From Anseranas semipalmata (Eukaryota; Chordata; Aves; Anseriformes; Anseranatidae), in contig VXAA01000626.1 in the NCBI GenBank assembly GCA_013399115.1, positions 2,484 through 66,483 of the forward strand: a stretch of 64,000 nt of DNA. Direction: 5' to 3'. A model generated the notes under the pieces. The model made no database searches and was not told the origin of the DNA. It was given only the letters and a program-made list of their open reading frames with translations. Shown piece after piece: positions 51,501-57,900 of this stretch. Numbering within the stretch: the stretch's first letter is position 1; each line of letters begins with the position of its first letter. Position numbers and translations under genes: made by a program.

Positions 51501-54500
51501 TAAAAGTATACAGACTCTTCAATACAAACAGCACAGAAATACCTTATTTCAATTTATGGACTCTGTATGAACACATAGTAGAGCTCCAGGCCATGGAAAG
51601 CAAAAAACGCAGCTAGGCATTTCATATATAGTGTTCTAAAACTACCTTGAACCCTGCTGAGAGGGTCAACTGGTTATGCTCACCATTTCATTGCTATAAA
51701 AATGTATCAATATTGTTTGAAAATAGAAGGACAGCATTCCTAACATATAAAGGATGATACAAATGCTGCATCTACATACACAGCCCATAATTCAGACAGC
51801 TAAACAGTGTAATGCAACTATTGCTGCCTGTCTTCTACAATAGGAAGATGGGTTATTTGGGGTCATACTAGAATATAACCATGAATAAATCCAGCTAATA
51901 CTATATATACATAGGACTGTAACACATTCTATGAATTCCCCCACAGTTTCAACTACAATATAAAATTGCAATGGAAGCAAATAGATGGATTTACCCTGTT
52001 TTTAGCATTCTCCATTTTGTCTTGTTTCGCTCTGTAGAGAGTGTCTTGATAAGTGGATTCCAGTTGATCATCAAGATTTATTAGCATGGCATTAGGGTTC
52101 TTCATTGCAGTAAGTGTGTCAGCTGGAACCTGGTGGTCTATTGCTTCATTAATGGCAATGACCGCAGCATGCACTGAAAAAAGAAGTCACAGCCTGAGAG
52201 TCACAAACGCAACAGCCCTGTCAGAAATTGAGAACTTGACTGAAAAGAGAAGAATTAGCTGGAAGTTAACTAGAAAGCAAAACCAGCACGTTTTTGTGTT
52301 CCTGACAAGAAATGGTGTCCCACTTCTTAGTAGTATATTCTAACTAATCAAATCAAATTGGGGCGGGGGGGGAGGAGGGGCAGGAAGAGTGCACATTCAG
52401 ACCCTCTTCCAAGTCTTTCAAAAGACCTGTACTGTCTTACAACAAGGGGCATTAAAACTGACACTTATCTAATATGCAGATTTGAATAGTCGCATAAAAT
52501 GACTCACGTGCTGCTTCGTCCACAGAGAGTTCATTGGCTAGAATTCCTCCAATCTTGCTGAAGGCAGGCATCTGAATACCATACTTCTCCAGTTCAAGCC
52601 TCATATTACTGATTTCTTCCTCTGAAACATACATAAAAACAGCATTTATGTAGGCTAAAATACATTAGGAACCAGCTCTGCATATCAACATATCTGCCAA
52701 CAGGTCAGAAAGATGCACAAACAATACTTCAGCGTTCTTTTTTCCTGCAGAGAGATTATGTTAAGAAAAGGGGATGGAGGATATGGAGACATGCTATTTC
52801 TAAACAGCAAATAACTCAAAAACACTGTTGTTAGTTTAGCCTTTTATAGGGTAACTGGACCACTTACCAAATTCCAAATTAAAACCTCTCCCAAGGGGAT
52901 GAATGCAAGCTTTAAGCATCCTACAACAGTGATGAAAAATTAAGTGGCTGTTATTTGTGAAAGTAATGATTAGTGAACCAGTGACTATTTAACAACCCGG
53001 ATCAGAAGCATCCAAAGCAAACCTTTTGCTTTAATTACTGGAACTCCTCACAGCCATTAGTCTTGAATTTAATTTGCATTTAGGACACCTACAGTACCAA
53101 TCCTTTCACTGACCTATATGATGTCTACTAGAGCATGAGATAAAGGCAGCACAACCTTTTTTTTTTTTTTTACCTGTAAAGTCCACCTTCCCATATAAAT
53201 CCTGAATCTGCGGGGCAAGACCCAGTTTGAACAGGTACAGGCTACAAAAGAAAATAAGCAATCAGAACTAGTAATTTTTTCTCATGGTTCTGACAAAGAC
53301 AGATAATTTTAGGAGATAAAGATTCAAGGAACCATTTAGGTAAACGAGCATAACAACTCATAACCACCAACAGAATGGAGCTGACCCGTTTCTTCTCTCC
53401 CTCCTCAGCTGCACGTGACTGACTTACCATTCTGAAGTCTTCAAAGAATCACAGAATGGTTGAGGTTGGAAGAGACCTGTGGAGGTCATCTTGTCCAATC
53501 CCACTGCTCAAGCAAGGTCACCTTCAGCCAGTTGCCCAGGTCCCTGACCAGACTGCTTTTAAACAGCACCAAGGGAAGGGATCTCCCAACCCCTCTGGAC
53601 AACCTGTTCTGCTGCTCGGTTACCCTCGCAGTAAATAAAGCATTTCCTGATGTTCTGAGGGAACCTCCTGTGCTTCAGTCTGTGCCCACTGCCTCTTGCC
53701 TTGTCACTGGGAACCACCAAAAAGAGCCTGTCTCAGTCTTTACATCCTCCCTTCAAATATTTACATACATTGATTCCGTGTGGCCCCCCCCCGAGCTTTC
53801 TCATCCATAGGCTGAACAGCCCCAGCTCTCTCAGCCTCACGTGACAGATGCTCCACTCCCTTAATCATCTCAGTGGCCTCTTGCTGGACTCTTCCCAGCA
53901 GCTCCACATCTCTCTTGTGCTGGGGAGCCCAGAACTCGACACACAACTCCAGGTGTGGGCTCACCAGTGCTGAGTATAGATAGTCTTCACTAAGCTGATT
54001 TGACTTACTAAAATGGTATTAACATATTCACTTGGTTATTCTTCTGTAATTTCAGTGAATTGATCCGACTCACAAAGGAGCCTGATGAGAAATGGAACTG
54101 CTACAAAAAAGGGATAAATCCACACAGCTAAGGACAAATGGGACTAGGGAAAGAGAAGCAAGTTCTCTCCTTCTTGCCTATCAAGCTGGCTCAGCACAGG
54201 TTATGGAACTGTACCCTTTAGTAAAATATCTGATTATACAGGAACTTTAAAAATAAATTATTAAAAAACTATATGAACATTCCTCAGGTTAAACTCAGTT
54301 TTAACTTGCATGGGCAGACAATTTCACCTTTTCATATGACCTCAACGTGTAAGAATCTGAATCTCCAATCCTTGCAGATCTAAGCTTTTTTTTTTTTTTT
54401 TTTAATAATTATTTTTTATTAAACACAAGCACTATGCAGAAACATTTCTGACTTACGGCCTGTCTGTGACTGTGTTCTAGGTGTTTTTATTTTTTAACCG

Positions 54501-54905
54501 GAATACAGCAATGCACTAAGCCTAAAAAAGAACAAGCGTTTATAAATTATCCTTTTCCGTGTTTATATTTATATGGCAGAATTACTCTTCTTTTGATAAG
54601 TAAAATTATTTAAAATGATAAAATCTTGAGGAAGCTGCCTTTGTAGAGAAACCAGCTACAGAACATTTCTGCTGAAAAAGTTAATTTTTTTTCAATTAAG
54701 TATTGAAAAGGTATTATTAGATGAAAGATTATAAATTCCTCAGCTTTAACTTAAACACTTGGACTGTTTGCATCTATTTATTTTGCTCCCTGAATTCATT
54801 TTCTTTTCCTAAAATACGATCTAGAAAGAGTTCAGCAACAGCAAACCTAATCTTGGGAAACTTGGTTATTGTCTACCACTCAGACTACTGTATGGGAGGA
54901 GAGAG

Positions 54906-54946
<41 letters not shown>

Positions 54947-57900
54947 AACGAACAAACCACCTAGAAAATGGCCAGGATCTAACAGGGAGCATGTAACAAG
55001 AATTTATGCCAGCAACTCCAGGCATAAAGTAGCTACAAAGCTGCTAGCGAGGGAGGAACTTTGCCATAACTTAAACAAAAAGGAAGGTGGCTCTTGACAG
55101 CAGCAGCGTACCCCACCACAGTTCTACTCCTGACTGCCATATAAAATCCGAGTGACCTATTCTACAGCGATAACTCAGTTTAGGTATAAGCTGGGATCAA
55201 GTTCATTTCTATAAATAACAACATGATCTAAAGCTTGATCCCAATAACTTGATCCCAATAACATTCAGATAAATGCAAGCCATCTATGTAGACTGCACAT
55301 TGGTAACAGACCGGAGAGCAGAACAAGCTGTTCTAGAGAACTGAAACCAAGCAAGCAACAGATGAAGGTCCAACTGTATACAATCCAGCATTAAATCACC
55401 CAGTATATTCTACAAAAGGAATCCTTTTTATGTAGAAATCACATCTTCCAAGAGCCATTCAAACCAGCCTGCCAGGAGAGGGGGAGGGACAGACAGACAG
55501 ACAGACGGATGGACAGACAAAAAAAAAGGCAGCCCAACATGTCATCCCATCAAATTGAAGAGAAAAGCATCAATAAATGGATCCTACCAGTTTTTTCAAG
55601 GACTCAAATTATCCTACTCAGTCTGTGTGAGATTTTAAAATTTAAGAGACCTTTCAGCAACAGTTCCCACTTGATCACTTAATGTGGTCATCAAGATACA
55701 CATACTGCAGTAGATAGCTGTGATCATACCGGCTTTCATTCAGTGTGCTGCCTGATCCCTGGATACACCAGTATGTTCTTTTTCACAGCCACCTTTTAGG
55801 GCTTCAGACTTTCCTTCTTTCCTTTAAGCCCTCATATTTTATTCTCTCTCTCTCCCCCCCCCCCCCCCCTTTTTTTTTTTTTTTTTTAAATCTCTGGCTC
55901 AGAGAGTAGAGAGGGAGGTAAGAACTGGGTTGGGAAGGTATTAATTGCAACATACTTGACCGGTTCTTTTTCCCTCAGCATCTGAATTGGCCACTGTCCA
56001 AGACAAAATACTGGCTATGTGGATCTTTGCTCCAATCTGGTACAACAGTTCTTCTGCTAGAGAATTTGTCCCCATCCACCCTTCAGCTCAGCTTTCTTAC
56101 CCTCACCTTTCAGCTTTCCAGACAGATTTCAGAAGCAATTCGATTTCTGCCTAGCATGCCTCACCTGAGTGCATGAATACAATAGATGCAGCGTGGCATG
56201 TTCTTGCGATCATAGATATCTGTAGTTTCTGGGTAGAATATCTGAAGATAAAACAAAGTTAGCAGTCTGAATGATACTCACTCTATATACCTAAATGTCA
56301 TAACTGTGATAAGCCCGAACCTCCTGCAGTACACTAAAGAAGCAGCCCACCAAACAAAGCTCTTTGAGCTTCTCTGCCCCTAGCTCAACATCTCTCCTCT
56401 CCTACTTGAAGTGCCACTCCTTCCTTTTGTTTCTTCCACCCAAACCAAGGCTGCCTTTTTCCCGCCCAAGTTCTACACACATAAAAGCGTATACCCTTTG
56501 TGTATACCTTTGCGTGCCTACCAAGATATTGGGTCATAAGATGTTCATGGAGATTTTGGTAAAAGCCAAAAAAAGGTACATTACTTTCTAGTTATTTGCA
56601 TGTTTCTTGCTGTTGCCTACAAGCACAAAGTAGCATTGCTCTTTCTGCAAAAGGCAAGAGCAACTGAAGGAAAGGCCTTTGCAATCCTGCAACATCAGCT
56701 CCCTGGCTCTTCTGCATAGGAAAATACATAAAGCACCAAATGTCTCTTTGTCAACAAACCAGACCCCAGCCCAGTTTCTTCAATGTCTCCTCACATGTTT
56801 ATTTCCCCCAAAGCCCCATTTCCATCTGAAAATCTTGACTTATACCTGGCACTTAACTCTTCTCTATGTCTAGCTCTCCCCTTGTTTATTTTCATTTAAC
56901 AACCTTCACGGCATATTTCGGTATTTCTTAATCCCAAATTTATTCCTGTAAGATCATCAAAAATCCCAACAAGGCTCAACTAGTAAATCTCAGCAAGCTA
57001 TTTGAAAAACTTTGCCAAATATAAAGTGCCCAATTTGCAAACATGTATCCAAACAAAACATACAGGAGATTAAATTATGCAGTGCTGGTTTTGGTGGCAC
57101 TGAGCACAACATTTTACAGAAAACACAACAAAAAAATATACTTACAATCCACGTATACAACTTGACTATCAGCACAACACTACCACAGTTCCATACATTT
57201 TCAGATGACAGCGTTTATTAAACTCCTCTGAGATATCAGGCCATTCCCTTAGCATAGCCAATAATTTATATTTAAGTCACACCAGGAACATATTTCAAAT
57301 TCATGTAAAAATGTCATAGGCAAATCTGAAGAAACGGAGAACCTACTGTTTTCTGTTGCACTGCTTCTTTTAGCATAGATTTCTAAAAAACTGCCACAAT
57401 CTAACTGTAGCTCAGATATTGCTCAACAGAATGCAGAGGTAAGAGGTAACATAATGCAGATGGTATGCCAGATTTGTGATATTAACGATATGGTATAGAA
57501 GAAGGAATCATTTTGCTCCTAAGCATTATCACTCACAGCAGAATGAAATATGTCAGCAAATTTTAAGATAGACTTTCTATAAAGATGCAAATCTAGAGAA
57601 CGAAGAACTAACTATATAAAGTCTGGTGATTTTAGTATAACAGCAAATACTTCCACAGAATGTAAAGCTTTTTTGAGATTATATACTTATCTGCACATGC
57701 AATATAGAAATTACCTTGGGAAGACCAATCTCAGCCATGGCATTCAGCCACTGAATTACATTATCAGTGTGCCGGAAGTGGAGACCAGTTGCCTGAAATA
57801 AAAATAGGTAGAAACAAGAGGAAGGGCAGACAAAATATCACAGCCGACAAGACAGACAGTGAAAATTGTACTCTTACAGAAAAGAAGACATCAGAAGTCT

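Larger units (their letters stand above)
53242..56164 (-). other. IQGAP1: IQGAP1 intron 5
   Basis: 2.9-kb intron with the inverted CR1 twin (53445-53976), the A40 run and the C16-T18 tract. No other feature. Confidence 0.85.

Noticed and set aside
54906..54945. A40 run as the tail of a processed retrocopy
   Set aside because: No gene-like or SINE-like body was recognised upstream, and no target duplication was found.
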